64,000 nucleotides of DNA from Bacteroidales bacterium. GTDB lineage: Bacteria; Bacteroidota; Bacteroidia; Bacteroidales; Paludibacteraceae. Position 1 is the stretch's first letter. Each line of letters opens with the position of its first letter. Below the pieces are notes generated by a model. That model had not been told where the DNA came from and did no database searches. It was given only the letters and a program-made list of their open reading frames with translations. Position numbers and translations under genes: made by a program. The DNA is taken from the NCBI GenBank assembly GCA_015061115.1, contig SUXE01000001.1, positions 248,001 through 312,000 of the forward strand, written 5' to 3'. Of this stretch, positions 1-10,384 are shown piece by piece.

Positions 1-481
1 TTGCGCGGTGAGCCTCAGGGTTAGCAGGGTTGACGAACTGACCTAAGATCACAGAACCCTTGATCTCCTTGTTCAACTCCTCAGCCTTAGCGATGGCACC
101 CTTCATACCTTTAGCACCTTCAGTCAAGACGATCTCTGCACCGTAAGCCTTCAATAGGTTTCTACGCTCTACGCTCATTGTGTCAGGCAATGTCAAGATA
201 GCCTTGTAACCCTTAGCTGCAGCTACAGCAGCCAAACCGATACCTGTGTTACCAGAAGTTGGCTCGATGATTGTTGCTCCAGCCTTCAAGATGCCTTTCT
301 TCTCAGCGTCCTCGATCATCGCAAGAGCGATACGGTCTTTCACTGAACCGGCTGGGTTAAGGTACTCAAGCTTAGCCAACAAAGTAGCGTTGTTAACTCC
401 TGCTTTCTTAGAATAATTGTTGAGTTTCAAAAGTGGCGTATTGCCAATCAACTCGAGTGTACTTTCAATAATTTTAGCCAT
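1..481 (-). CDS. cysK: Cysteine synthase A, N-terminal part (runs off the left edge)
   Basis: PLP-dependent O-acetylserine sulfhydrylase, which makes cysteine from O-acetylserine and sulfide in the cytoplasm. The start ATG is at 481-479 and the product begins [20 protein letters not shown]. Family landmarks follow: [15 protein letters not shown], in which the Lys binds PLP, the phosphate-binding loop [12 protein letters not shown], and [20 protein letters not shown]. About 160 of the usual 310 or so residues are present; the rest lies beyond base 1, so this is an edge truncation and not damage. It is transcribed alone from a -7 box at 520-527. The family assignment is secure from sequence. 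Confidence 0.97.
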   Translation of the reverse strand, partial: MAKIIESTLELIGNTPLLKLNNYSKKAGVNNATLLAKLEYLNPAGSVKDRIALAMIEDAEKKGILKAGATIIEPTSGNTGIGLAAVAAAKGYKAILTLPDTMSVERRNLLKAYGAEIVLTEGAKGMKGAIAKAEELNKEIKGSVILGQFVNPANPEAHRA

Positions 482-519
482 AGTTTTATATTTTTAAGTT
501 TGTTTCCTTTTTACACTTG

Positions 520-527
520 CAAAATTA
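520..527 (-). promoter_or_regulatory. Bacteroidetes -7 promoter box for cysK
   Basis: On the minus strand this reads TAATTTTG, matching the Bacteroidetes TAnnTTTG -7 element, about 40 bases upstream of the cysK ATG. The same octamer precedes the micro-gene at 49129-49188. No convincing -33 TTTG was found. Confidence 0.5.
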
Positions 528-817
528 TGGCTTTTTATAACCTCACGAAAAAAAAATTGAAACAACGGATATAAAAACTATATAATGAAAGAATAATAGT
601 ATACTATACTCCGTTTAGCCTATATTTGACGCGATTGGTAGAAGATTATTCTTTGATATGTTTTGATGGTAGATTTTGATTATATGTAGACGATGGTTTT
701 AGGGTGAAATGAACGGTTTTTACTGCGTTTTTTCTGGAAATATGTGATGCAATTCGGTATTGAAGGCATAATTTTCATATCTTATACTATTATTATGTCG
801 CACTCTTGGTGCTATAA
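528..817. other. Intergenic, nothing recognised
   Basis: AT-rich spacer between cysK (leftward) and the terminator of the next leftward operon. I see no coding potential, RNA gene or repeat on either strand, apart from upstream sequence for the cysK promoter. Confidence 0.6.
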
Positions 818-858
818 TAAAAAAAAACGCGGACTGATTAATCAATAACCAGTCCGCG
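818..858 (-). terminator. Rho-independent terminator of the metal-uptake-like operon
   Basis: A perfect 9-bp stem (CGCGGACTG at 828-836 pairing with CAGTCCGCG at 850-858) is followed on the minus strand by a run of T residues. It lies about 115 bases downstream of the DUF4625 lipoprotein stop codon. Confidence 0.85.
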
Positions 859-974
859 GCTCTATTTATAGTTATCTCTTGATGAGAGTTAACCCTTTTT
901 TCGATATTAAATAATGTTTTTTATTAAGTGCTTGCTTATGGCTCGCACTATGGAGGATGTTAGATGATCCGCCA

Positions 975-1490
975 TTACTCGTGATCATGGTCATGATCAT
1001 CATCATCATCGTCGCCGTCGTGGTGATGTGATTCTGCGTCCAATGAAAGGATGATGTCACGAGCCACCATAGACTGGTTTCCTGCAGCGTCTGTGCAATA
1101 TACAACCAAGTGGTATGCTCCTGGAGTTGTGTTCTCTGGAATCACAATGTCGTGATGGTGAACGTGTGTGTTGCGCAGATTGCTCAAATCATATGACTTC
1201 TTTAGAGAAAATGGCACAGTCTCTTCCGCTCTTGTGGATGACACTTTATGGTTGTGTCCGTCAAAATTGTTGTGGATCTCAATCAGATAGCTGCCAAGAG
1301 CCTCGTCGTCGGAAAAATCAGCCTCAAAATGCACACTCTCTCCGATACGTAGTGAATCGCCATCTTCTGGCTCGTCGAGCATGATGACTGGTTTTGTTGT
1401 GTCCGCATCGTCTTCCGAACAAGCATAGAATGAGAAACACAAAACAACTGAAAGAACGTAAAAGAAAATATTTTTTTTCATTTTTGTCAA
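975..1490 (-). CDS. DUF4625-type His/Asp-rich lipoprotein
   Basis: 171 residues with a lipoprotein signal peptide (hydrophobic stretch, then lipobox ending FYAC), so it is likely anchored to a membrane on the periplasmic side or cell surface. The body resembles DUF4625: an Ig-like beta fold starting TTKPVIMLDEPEDGDSL, with HNNFDGHNH and HVHHHD clusters. The C-terminus is a run of His and Asp (HHHDGDDDDDDHDHDHE), a likely divalent metal trap. It follows the TonB receptor by 3 bases, so the two are probably co-transcribed. The His clusters suggest zinc or copper binding, but the metal cannot be read from sequence. Asp-rich C-termini are variable in this kind of protein. Confidence 0.75.
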   Translation of the reverse strand: MTKMKKNIFFYVLSVVLCFSFYACSEDDADTTKPVIMLDEPEDGDSLRIGESVHFEADFSDDEALGSYLIEIHNNFDGHNHKVSSTRAEETVPFSLKKSYDLSNLRNTHVHHHDIVIPENTTPGAYHLVVYCTDAAGNQSMVARDIILSLDAESHHHDGDDDDDDHDHDHE

Positions 1491-1493
1491 TTT

Positions 1494-3572
1494 TTAAAAT
1501 GTAAAACGAATTGTTGATTGGATATCGACTCCTGCTTCTGGCAGATCGATTTTCCTGTAAAAATTAAGATGATTAAGATGGTAAGTGTTGAGTATGTTAC
1601 GTGCGTTGACATGCAACGAAATCTTTCCCGGAGATACCGGAAACTCAACCTTGCCTCCCACATTCAACAGATTGTATCCTTGAGTCTCGTCCTCATTATG
1701 GCACACTCGTGTCTGTGTGGCGACGCTTTGGCATTCCGCATACGCCTGCCATCTTTTACGCTCCCAGCTTATGGTGTTGCGCATAGTGGCAGGAGGGGAG
1801 AATGGGGTGGCTGTGTGTGAATCGTGGTCGTATGTATGCACATATTCACCTGAAAATTCATAGTGCAGATCACGCACAAGTTTCACTTTGACACGCGCCT
1901 CTCCTCCAAAGAATGTCGCTGGAGCATCCACATATTGGTAGATCTGTCCTGCGTCTGGCAACATAGACCACTGTCCTGTAGGATGCAATGAGATAAAATG
2001 TGGATAGTAACTGAAGAAAGGAGATATACTCATATCAACTCTTTTCTTGCGTAGAGAATAAGACAAATCTGCCTGCCATCCCTGCTCGCCGACAAGTGTG
2101 CTGTCGCCCAACTCATGGCGGAACGCTCCGTGATGCACTCCGTTGGATGTCAGTTCATTAGCCGACGGGAGTCTGTAGGCACGTCCGATTGAGCCTCTCC
2201 ATTCGTGCCCATCCTTCGGGGTGAACACTGCTCCCACTGCCAATGAATAATCGTGGTAGTCACGCTCAACCTCTCCAACATCCTGACCGTGTGCCTCTGT
2301 GTGGATATGGCTGATGTCATATCTGGCACTGGCGTTGAATGCCCATACGTCGCTCGGCTTATAGTTCACAAGATAATAAGCTCCATATTCTTCACGACGG
2401 TACGCAGGGATCAGAAAACTGTATCCACCGATCTCATTGTTCTGGAATGAGGTGGAGATGCCAGCATAATGTTCCCATAGGTCGGATGGGGTATAGCGAA
2501 ACTGCAGTTTGGCGGAGATGGTCTGTAGATCAAGCATCAGCTCCTTGTCTGGATCAACAGCCGGAGCTTGCTGGCCGATCACATGGGTATGGAATTTGCT
2601 CCATTCCTCTCTGTGGTTTTTTTGGTAGGCCATCACAAACATCATCTGAGTCTTCTCAGAAGTCCACTTGTTGGTGCTCGACACTTTCAGGTGGTTGACC
2701 AAGCTGTACGGCAAGTCGATATTCCACTTGTCCCCGTCCGACTGCATATTGCTGTTGTTGGGGATGCCGTGGGCACCGCTGAAGAATCCTGATTTCTGAT
2801 AGTTGTCACTTATGTTCAACCGTCCGTCGTATTTTTTATGACGGAATGCAAGAAGATAGTTGCCACTGCGTTCCATTCCTGCAGTATTCTTCAAGTGTCT
2901 ATCCGGAATAGGAAGTCTCATGCTCAGATAGGTGAAACTATCAGCAGGTACGCGATAGTCTCCCCAGTGGCGTTCGGTATAGCGGATCTGAGAATAGACT
3001 CTTTTATGTTTGATCGCTAGCATGGCAGAGCCGCTCAACCCAGAGCATACACTCTGGTGCTGGAACAGGATCTCTCCCGACAACGTGTCCTGATATGGAA
3101 TGATAGGGGGCAGAATCTCAATCGCACCACCCATCGCATCGCTGCCGTATAAGACGGATGCCGGTCCTTTGACGACCACAACACCGTCTACATGGAAAGC
3201 ATCAATCTCAAGTCCATGATCGGCTCCCCATTGTTGCCCTTCTTGTTTTACGCCATTATCCGAGACTACTACGCGCTGAAAACCCAATCCACGGATCATC
3301 GGTTTGCTGAACCCTACACCGATATCCATGGCCTGCACTCCTTCCGTGTGGGAGAGCGCATCCATCAGGCTGTGACCCATGTGCAGATTTATCTCTTCAG
3401 AAGCGATGTTGACGGCGGGTAGCACGGCAACTTCTGTCACAGGTTTTCTAACGCCCGCAACAACAATCTCTTCTAGTTGGAATGTATCTGCCAGATCGAT
3501 ATTTTGCGCACAAACAGTCAAGGATGAAAGGCATACCAGTAGAACAACCCAAATGGTATGTTTTATCCTCAT
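1494..3572 (-). CDS. TonB-dependent outer-membrane receptor, probable metal or metal-complex importer
   Basis: 692 residues. A signal peptide ends near VCAQ. A plug domain follows, with the usual core features (SHTEGVQ, MIRGLGFQRVVV, VKGPASVLYGSDAMGGAIEI), and then a 22-strand-type barrel closing in an aromatic C-terminus (STIRFTF). No SusD partner or carboxypeptidase-like N-terminal extension is present, so it is not a typical glycan SusC. Its neighbours are a His/Cys-rich small protein upstream (3635-3994) and a His-rich lipoprotein 3 bases downstream. That context favours uptake of zinc, copper or another transition metal over vitamin B12, which has its own receptors elsewhere in the window. 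The substrate is an inference from context. Confidence 0.85.
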   Translation of the reverse strand: MRIKHTIWVVLLVCLSSLTVCAQNIDLADTFQLEEIVVAGVRKPVTEVAVLPAVNIASEEINLHMGHSLMDALSHTEGVQAMDIGVGFSKPMIRGLGFQRVVVSDNGVKQEGQQWGADHGLEIDAFHVDGVVVVKGPASVLYGSDAMGGAIEILPPIIPYQDTLSGEILFQHQSVCSGLSGSAMLAIKHKRVYSQIRYTERHWGDYRVPADSFTYLSMRLPIPDRHLKNTAGMERSGNYLLAFRHKKYDGRLNISDNYQKSGFFSGAHGIPNNSNMQSDGDKWNIDLPYSLVNHLKVSSTNKWTSEKTQMMFVMAYQKNHREEWSKFHTHVIGQQAPAVDPDKELMLDLQTISAKLQFRYTPSDLWEHYAGISTSFQNNEIGGYSFLIPAYRREEYGAYYLVNYKPSDVWAFNASARYDISHIHTEAHGQDVGEVERDYHDYSLAVGAVFTPKDGHEWRGSIGRAYRLPSANELTSNGVHHGAFRHELGDSTLVGEQGWQADLSYSLRKKRVDMSISPFFSYYPHFISLHPTGQWSMLPDAGQIYQYVDAPATFFGGEARVKVKLVRDLHYEFSGEYVHTYDHDSHTATPFSPPATMRNTISWERKRWQAYAECQSVATQTRVCHNEDETQGYNLLNVGGKVEFPVSPGKISLHVNARNILNTYHLNHLNFYRKIDLPEAGVDIQSTIRFTF

Positions 3573-3634
3573 TGTATTTGTCTTTTGTTAAGAAGATGAC
3601 AGCATCTTCCTTCAGTTAATTATAAGAAAATCAA

Positions 3635-3994
3635 TTAACAAAAGACTGGTGGTGCACGTTGGCTCGGCATGCAGACGATGCGAGAAATAGCGTCATCTGA
3701 CGACCACAGAATAGGGTCGTAAATCTCAGGTAGTGATGCCGAGAAAGAGAATAGGGGTGGAATAATAATTGATTCGTGGAAGAAATCACATAGGAAACAA
3801 TCGTCATGAGTTGGAGCCCACTTGGTCAGGTGACCATGACACTGCTCATGTTTGTGACAATTGTCTTGACATCCAAAAATGACTGTCTCCTCCTGCAAAT
3901 CATGGAAATGCAAGAAGCTACCAGCGAGTATCGTGAGATAAATCGCCAGCAACAGATTCGCCAATTTTAGTCTTTTAATGTCAAGTTCTTTCAC
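3635..3994 (-). CDS. Small His/Cys-rich membrane or exported protein
   Basis: 119 residues of unknown family. One N-terminal hydrophobic segment (about residues 10-28, LKLANLLLAIYLTILAGSFL) is followed by a metal-ligand-rich stretch: HFHD, CQDNCHKHEQCHGH, THDDCFLCDFF. The Cys and His spacing looks like a metal-binding loop facing the periplasm. It is the first gene of a minus-strand operon with the TonB receptor 62 bases downstream. Similar small His-rich proteins commonly precede metal TonB receptors in Bacteroidetes, so a role as metal chaperone or sensor is plausible. I do not recognise a named family. Confidence 0.6.
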   Translation of the reverse strand: MKELDIKRLKLANLLLAIYLTILAGSFLHFHDLQEETVIFGCQDNCHKHEQCHGHLTKWAPTHDDCFLCDFFHESIIIPPLFSFSASLPEIYDPILWSSDDAISRIVCMPSQRAPPVFC

Positions 3995-4081
3995 GCTGGT
4001 TTATAAAATATCGAGACAGCCTTTTCGCATCATACAATGTATTTTTGGCTGAATAGTTGCGTTCCGATTGGATTTTGTCTG

Positions 4082-4089
4082 CAAAGATA
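4082..4089 (-). promoter_or_regulatory. -7 promoter box for the metal-uptake-like operon
   Basis: The minus strand reads TATCTTTG, matching TAnnTTTG, 88 bases upstream of the start of the His/Cys-rich protein. It also lies only about 90 bases from the trailer end of the CRISPR array. Confidence 0.5.
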
Positions 4090-4154
4090 TGGAAAAAATC
4101 CAGAATAGAAAAACATTTTTTGATGAGAATGACGGAATTGTTAGGGTGAGATGT

Positions 4155-4178
4155 AGAGACGTTGTGCACAACGTCTCT
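4155..4178. repeat. Perfect 24-bp palindrome abutting the array trailer end
   Basis: AGAGACGTTGTG is followed immediately by its exact reverse complement, two bases before the first CRISPR repeat (4181). No T tract follows on the minus strand, so it is not a standard intrinsic terminator, though it could end or protect the 3' end of the pre-crRNA. It looks like the palindromic REP-like elements found between genes in Bacteroidetes. The array carries spacers of similar layout (see the spacer finding). Confidence 0.75.
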
Positions 4179-4180
4179 GC

Positions 4181-7100
4181 ATCTTAATCCTTGTTTTAGT
4201 GGAAGATGGTCTGCGAGGGCGAGAATTTCAACTCAAACGAGACGACACAGCTGCGTCTTAATCCTTGTTTTAGTGGAAGATGGTCTGCGAGGAATCTAAC
4301 TGATGGATCTTATATGATGTTCACATAAAGTCTTAATCCTTGTTTTAATGGAAGATGGTCTGCGAGGACTTGCGGAGAAGGCGGAGAAGAACGAGCGGTT
4401 CACGTCTTAATCCTTGTTTTAATGGAAGATGGTCTGCGAGAAGAGCCAAAACTCCGTCCATACACGTTTGAGGAATTGTCTTAATCCTTGTTTTAGTGGA
4501 AGATGGTCTGCGAGGTTAACAACTTGGAAATAAAAGACGACAAAGTCGAAGGTCTTAATCCTTGTTTTAGTGGAATATGGTCTGCGAGACACCGAAAAGA
4601 AAGAGGACGGTACAACAGTCACGAGTCTTAATCCTTGTTTTAATGGAAGATGGTCTGCGAGAGGAAAGAGTTGATATAGGTTTCCCTAATTCGCATGGGT
4701 CTTAATCCTTGTTTTAGTGGAAGATGGTCTGCGAGGTTAACAACTTGGAAATAAAAGACGACAAAGTCGAAGGTCTTAATCCTTGTTTTAGTGGAATATG
4801 GTCTGCGAGACACCGAAAAGAAAGAGGACGGTACAACAGTCACGAGTCTTAATCCTTGTTTTAATGGAAGATGGTCTGCGAGAGGAAAGAGTTGATATAG
4901 GTTTCCCTAATTCGCATGGGTCTTAATCCTTGTTTTAGTGGAAGATGGTCTGCGAGGTGAATCTTTCAATCAGGATCTGTCTGGATGGGATGGTCTTAAT
5001 CCTTGTTTTAGTGGAAGATGGTCTGCGAGTTATTGTATCCCTTACAATGAGGAGACAAAACACCTGTCTTAATCCTTGTTTTAGTGGAAGATGGTCTGCG
5101 AGTCACAAATAATCCAGAAGTATCTCCTCAAGCTTATACCAGTCTTAATCCTTGTTTTAGTGGAAGATGGTCTGCGAGAAATTCAAAAAACTATGGAAAG
5201 ATACGACTACAGGGGTCTTAATCCTTGTTTTAGTGGAAGATGGTCTGCGAGCGGTGAGCAAGATGCTCATCACACACGAAGAGTATAAAAAGTCTTAATC
5301 CTTGTTTTAGTGGAAGATGGTCTGCGAGCTCTCAACATGGCTGTCCGTTACATAGGAGATATGCGTCGTCTTAATCCTTGTTTTAGTGGAAGATGGTCTG
5401 CGAGTTTGCGAAGGCAGAAGTATTCAGTTCAAAGACAGCAGGCGTCTTAATCCTTGTTTTAGTGGAAGATGGTCTGCGAGATGCAATACAGAGATTTATC
5501 TTATGAGAAAAGCCTGGTCTTAATCCTTGTTTTAGTGGAAGATGGTCTGCGAGTGATTTGTAGTGGCAACTTTCAAAGTGCCTATTTTATGTCTTAATCC
5601 TTGTTTTAGTGGAAGATGGTCTGCGAGTACGGGCACTTTTTCCGAAAAGGTACAAAAAGAATTGGTCTTAATCCTTGTTTTAGTGGAAGATGGTCTGCGA
5701 GCATTAAGGATAATGTGGATCTGAAAGAATATGCCTCAAGTCTTAATCCTTGTTTTAGTGGAAGATGGTCTGCGAGGGCAACAGGAATACGGGCATCTGT
5801 AATACGGGCAAGTCTTAATCCTTGTTTTAGTGGAAGATGGTCTGCGAGGTCAAAAAAGAGCTGTGGTCAGATCTACAAAGAATTGGTCTTAATCCTTGTT
5901 TTAGTGGAAGATGGTCTGCGAGTTTTGTGAAACTTGTATAATACTAGAGAAATATGAAGTGTCTTAATCCTTGTTTTAGTGGAAGATGGTCTGCGAGACA
6001 TGGAATTTGTTACAACCACACTAATCCCTAACCTGTCTTAATCCTTGTTTTAGTGGAAGATGGTCTGCGAGTTGTTCTAAATAATGGAACTATTGTAGAA
6101 AAAAGTCTTAATCCTTGTTTTAGTGGAAGATGGTCTGCGAGACAAACTGATAGTCGAATATGTAGAACGAATAAAGAGTCTTAATCCTTGTTTTAGTGGA
6201 AGATGGTCTGCGAGGATAATGCTGAGGTCTATAGAGATGCCAAGGTCTACGTCTTAATCCTTGTTTTAGTGGAAGATGGTCTGCGAGTTTTCGGAAGGAA
6301 TGCTTTATGCATTCCAAGGTTTTGTCTTAATCCTTGTTTTAGTGGAAGATGGTCTGCGAGCTGTTTTCTCTCAAAAGCAATTATAAAATTTATATTTGTC
6401 TTAATCCTTGTTTTAGTGGAAGATGGTCTGCGAGGACTAATGATTGTGAATTCTCTATTGATGACTATATTCGTCTTAATCCTTGTTTTAGTGGAAGATG
6501 GTCTGCGAGCTAGAAACAGACAGAAATATCTTTCCACTATCTTAAAAGTCTTAATCCTTGTTTTAGTGGAAGATGGTCTGCGAGACAAACTGATAGTCGA
6601 ATATGTAGAACGAATAAAGAGTCTTAATCCTTGTTTTAGTGGAAGATGGTCTGCGAGCCTTGATCCAACCAAGGTGTCAGAACATTCTCAAGTTGGGTCT
6701 TAATCCTTGTTTTAGTGGAAGATGGTCTGCGAGTGGTTTACGATGCCATCAATCGTCGTGGTGAAAAAGCCGTCTTAATCCTTGTTTTAGTGGAAGATGG
6801 TCTGCGAGGTTGAGCCAAATTATCATTTCTGAGCGCAATGATGCCGTCTTAATCCTTGTTTTAGTGGAAGATGGTCTGCGAGAAGGGACAAAGCCAACGA
6901 CATCGAAAATATTCTGTTGGCTGTCTTAATCCTTGTTTTAGTGGAAGATGGTCTGCGAGAGAGGCTTATGAAGCTAAAAAGGAGTTAGCTATTGAAGTCT
7001 TAATCCTTGTTTTAGTGGAAGATGGTCTGCGAGTTATGACATTCAACGATTTCGCAAATTGCGATGTATTGTCTTAATCCTTGTTTTAGTGGAAGATGGT

Positions 7101-10100
7101 CTGCGAGGCAACTCAACAAAATATTTGGCCTACTCAAACGGACGGTCTTAATCCTTGTTTTAGTGGAAGATGGTCTGCGAGAGTTGCAGAATTCTTTGAA
7201 CAACAACAAAAGAGGTACAGTCTTAATCCTTGTTTTAGTGGAAGATGGTCTGCGAGCATCAATAATAACGTATTCCATCTATAATCAAATTGTCTTAATC
7301 CTTGTTTTAGTGGAAGATGGTCTGCGAGCACTGCGAATTACGAGGATGAGATGAAAGAGTTTGAAAAAGTCTTAATCCTTGTTTTAGTGGAAGATGGTCT
7401 GCGAGTTGACTAGAATGGCAACACACGCAGCATGAGTATGTACAAGTCTTAATCCTTGTTTTAGTGGAAGATGGTCTGCGAGGATGCAGAAAAATTATTA
7501 AAAGATTTAATTTTTACGGTCTTAATCCTTGTTTTAGTGGAAGATGGTCTGCGAGAAATAAAAGTCTTCGCCCTCAATAGAAGATGTATCGTCTTAATCC
7601 TTGTTTTAGTGGAAGATGGTCTGCGAGTACAGCAAGAGAAATCGGAGTCGTAGAAGCTACAAACGGTCTTAATCCTTGTTTTAGTGGAAGATGGTCTGCG
7701 AGAGGTGCCAGAAATTTTAGTACGTGGTTGGGGATATGAAGTCTTAATCCTTGTTTTAGTGGAAGATGGTCTGCGAGGATAGGAAATACAAAATGATTCC
7801 TGAAGGAGATCTGTTGTCTTAATCCTTGTTTTAGTGGAAGATGGTCTGCGAGTCAAGTACAAACCTGTTAAGTCGTATCGGGTCTAACAGTCTTAATCCT
7901 TGTTTTAGTGGAAGATGGTCTGCGAGATTTGTAGCGGCAACTTTCAAGTTGCTTATTTTATGTCTTAATCCTTGTTTTAGTGGAAGATGGTCTGCGAGTG
8001 CTATTCGCACTTACAGGCATCGCACTTGTATTGATGTCTTAATCCTTGTTTTAGTGGAAGATGGTCTGCGAGTCTGAAACTGAATTAGAAGGCGTCGATT
8101 TAACTATGCAGTCTTAATCCTTGTTTTAGTGGAAGATGGTCTGCGAGCTAAAATTAACCGCCGTAATTTACCCATTTATACTGGTAGTCTTAATCCTTGT
8201 TTTAGTGGAAGATGGTCTGCGAGAAGTATTTCTTCAGAGACAGCGAACTTGCTAAGGCAAGTCTTAATCCTTGTTTTAGTGGAAGATGGTCTGCGAGAAG
8301 TTGCCAAGAAAAATTAAGAAGGCGGCTTTTAATGAGTCTTAATCCTTGTTTTAGTGGAAGATGGTCTGCGAGCTAATCATGTGTCAGATGCCGACACCTT
8401 AAAGAAGGGTCTTAATCCTTGTTTTAGTGGAAGATGGTCTGCGAGATACTGATGCCTTAAAGAAAGGCATTCAGTTTTTTAGCGGTCTTAATCCTTGTTT
8501 TAGTGGAAGATGGTCTGCGAGTCAATGAAGATGCAATTCTTCATGATGGGGACGTAGTGTCTTAATCCTTGTTTTAGTGGAAGATGGTCTGCGAGACCAA
8601 AATTAATAATGTCGAAAAATTCGACATTATGATGGTCTTAATCCTTGTTTTAGTGGAAGATGGTCTGCGAGAGTTCAAGACGCTGATGCCTTAAAGAAAG
8701 GCATTCAGTGTCTTAATCCTTGTTTTAGTGGAAGATGGTCTGCGAGTTCCGACAATGTATGTCGTCAAGAGTTTGGCGAGTCTTAATCCTTGTTTTAGTG
8801 GAAGATGGTCTGCGAGTTATCTCCGTGTTCTATAATGTAAGGAGGTTTATTACGTCTTAATCCTTGTTTTAGTGGAAGATGGTCTGCGAGATCTTTTAGT
8901 TTTGTGGGATAACTACCCACCAAACTGTCTTAATCCTTGTTTTAGTGGAAGATGGTCTGCGAGCCCACGATATTTTAACAGGGCGAGGTAAAGATTTTAT
9001 TGTCTTAATCCTTGTTTTAGTGGAAGATGGTCTGCGAGTGTGGAGTGATTATAACTCCAGAGTATACAAGATTAGGGTCTTAATCCTTGTTTTAGTGGAA
9101 GATGGTCTGCGAGAGCGCACAAGTATATGAAAGGGCGCGTATATGTGGGTCTTAATCCTTGTTTTAGTGGAAGATGGTCTGCGAGTGGGGCAAAAACAAT
9201 TCAAATGGCAGAGACAAGAAACAGTCTTAATCCTTGTTTTAGTGGAAGATGGTCTGCGAGCTCGGAATATATCTAACGGATTGCATCAACAGGGAGAGAG
9301 TCTTAATCCTTGTTTTAGTGGAAGATGGTCTGCGAGTAAATATAGAATAAAATTTTTTAACTACAAAAAATAGTCTTAATCCTTGTTTTAGTGGAAGATG
9401 GTCTGCGAGGAAAAAGCTTTTTCTGAAGAAGAAAGAACACATTTTTCTGTCTTAATCCTTGTTTTAGTGGAAGATGGTCTGCGAGCTTTTTAATCTCAGA
9501 TTCGTCTACTATGACTGCTGGTCTTAATCCTTGTTTTAGTGGAAGATGGTCTGCGAGCTCAAAAGACGGATGGACGTCTTACGAGTTGGATTGGTAGTCT
9601 TAATCCTTGTTTTAGTGGAAGATGGTCTGCGAGGAAATCAAAACAAAAATCAAAGGTGTCGAAAAATACGAGTCTTAATCCTTGTTTTAGTGGAAGATGG
9701 TCTGCGAGTTGCCGTCAGACGCGACAAAACTCAAGGCAACCGTTAATGTCTTAATCCTTGTTTTAGTGGAAGATGGTCTGCGAGAATTACCGAGAAACTG
9801 GGTATGAAACCAGTTTCTGTTTGTCTTAATCCTTGTTTTAGTGGAAGATGGTCTGCGAGGATTATGATTACAATAACAAGAACTTTCGAGGATGAAGTCT
9901 TAATCCTTGTTTTAGTGGAAGATGGTCTGCGAGTTGTAGCTGAAAAGCTCGACGGCGGCGGCTATTGGCTGACGTCTTAATCCTTGTTTTAGTGGAAGAT
10001 GGTCTGCGAGTAAAAAATCCAATCGAGACAATGAAGGAGATGTCGTTGAGTCTTAATCCTTGTTTTAGTGGAAGATGGTCTGCGAGCTTTTCTGAAGGAA

Positions 10101-10384
10101 TGCTTTATGCATTCCAAGGTTTTGAGTCTTAATCCTTGTTTTAGTGGAAGATGGTCTGCGAGGATTTGTAGAGGCAACTTTCAAGTTGCCTATTTTAGTC
10201 TTAATCCTTGTTTTAGTGGAAGATGGTCTGCGAGATGATTTATTTTTCAAAAATACGAAACTAGAATCGACGTCTTAATCCTTGTTTTAGTGGAAGATGG
10301 TCTGCGAGAACTACTCCTCAGAGCACTGAACTTAAATTTCAGGGAGGGTCTTAATCCTTGTTTTAGTGGAAGATGGTCTGCGAG
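4181..10384 (-). CRISPR. CRISPR array, 84 repeats and 83 spacers, type III-associated
   Basis: Hand count: 84 copies of a 37-bp repeat (plus strand begins GTCTTAATCC and ends GGTCTGCGAG) with 83 spacers of about 33-40 bp, 79 of them distinct. The crRNA strand is minus. On that strand the repeat ends GGATTAAGAC, giving an ATTAAGAC handle like the 8-nt 5' tags made by Cas6. Sequence-degenerate repeats (at 4181, 4330, 4404, 4552, 4625, 4773, 4846) all lie at the left end, which marks it as the old trailer end. The leader and adaptation genes are at the right. Two repeated-spacer events are visible: a three-unit tandem duplication (4478-4919), and spacer 6142-6177 recurring at 6585-6620. Several spacers carry hairpins. 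Confidence 0.98.
4478..4919. repeat. Exact tandem duplication of three repeat-spacer units
   Basis: The 221-bp block 4478-4698 recurs as 4699-4919 with the same three spacers, including a repeat variant (GGAATATGG at 4552 and again at 4773). All four landmark offsets are exactly 221 bp. This is recombination between repeats inside the old end of the array, not independent acquisition. Confidence 0.95.

Noticed and set aside
3981..4169. 62-codon minus-strand frame beginning MHNVSTSHPNNSVILIKKCF
   Set aside because: It overlaps the promoter region and half of the palindrome, has no family likeness, and its end overlaps the next gene start.
4419..10250. Many apparent ORFs across the array encoding repeated LNPCFSGRWSA, LILVLVEDGLR, ADHLPLKQGLR and RRPSSTKTRIKT
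   Set aside because: They are translations of the 37-bp CRISPR repeat in different frames with spacers between; they are not proteins.
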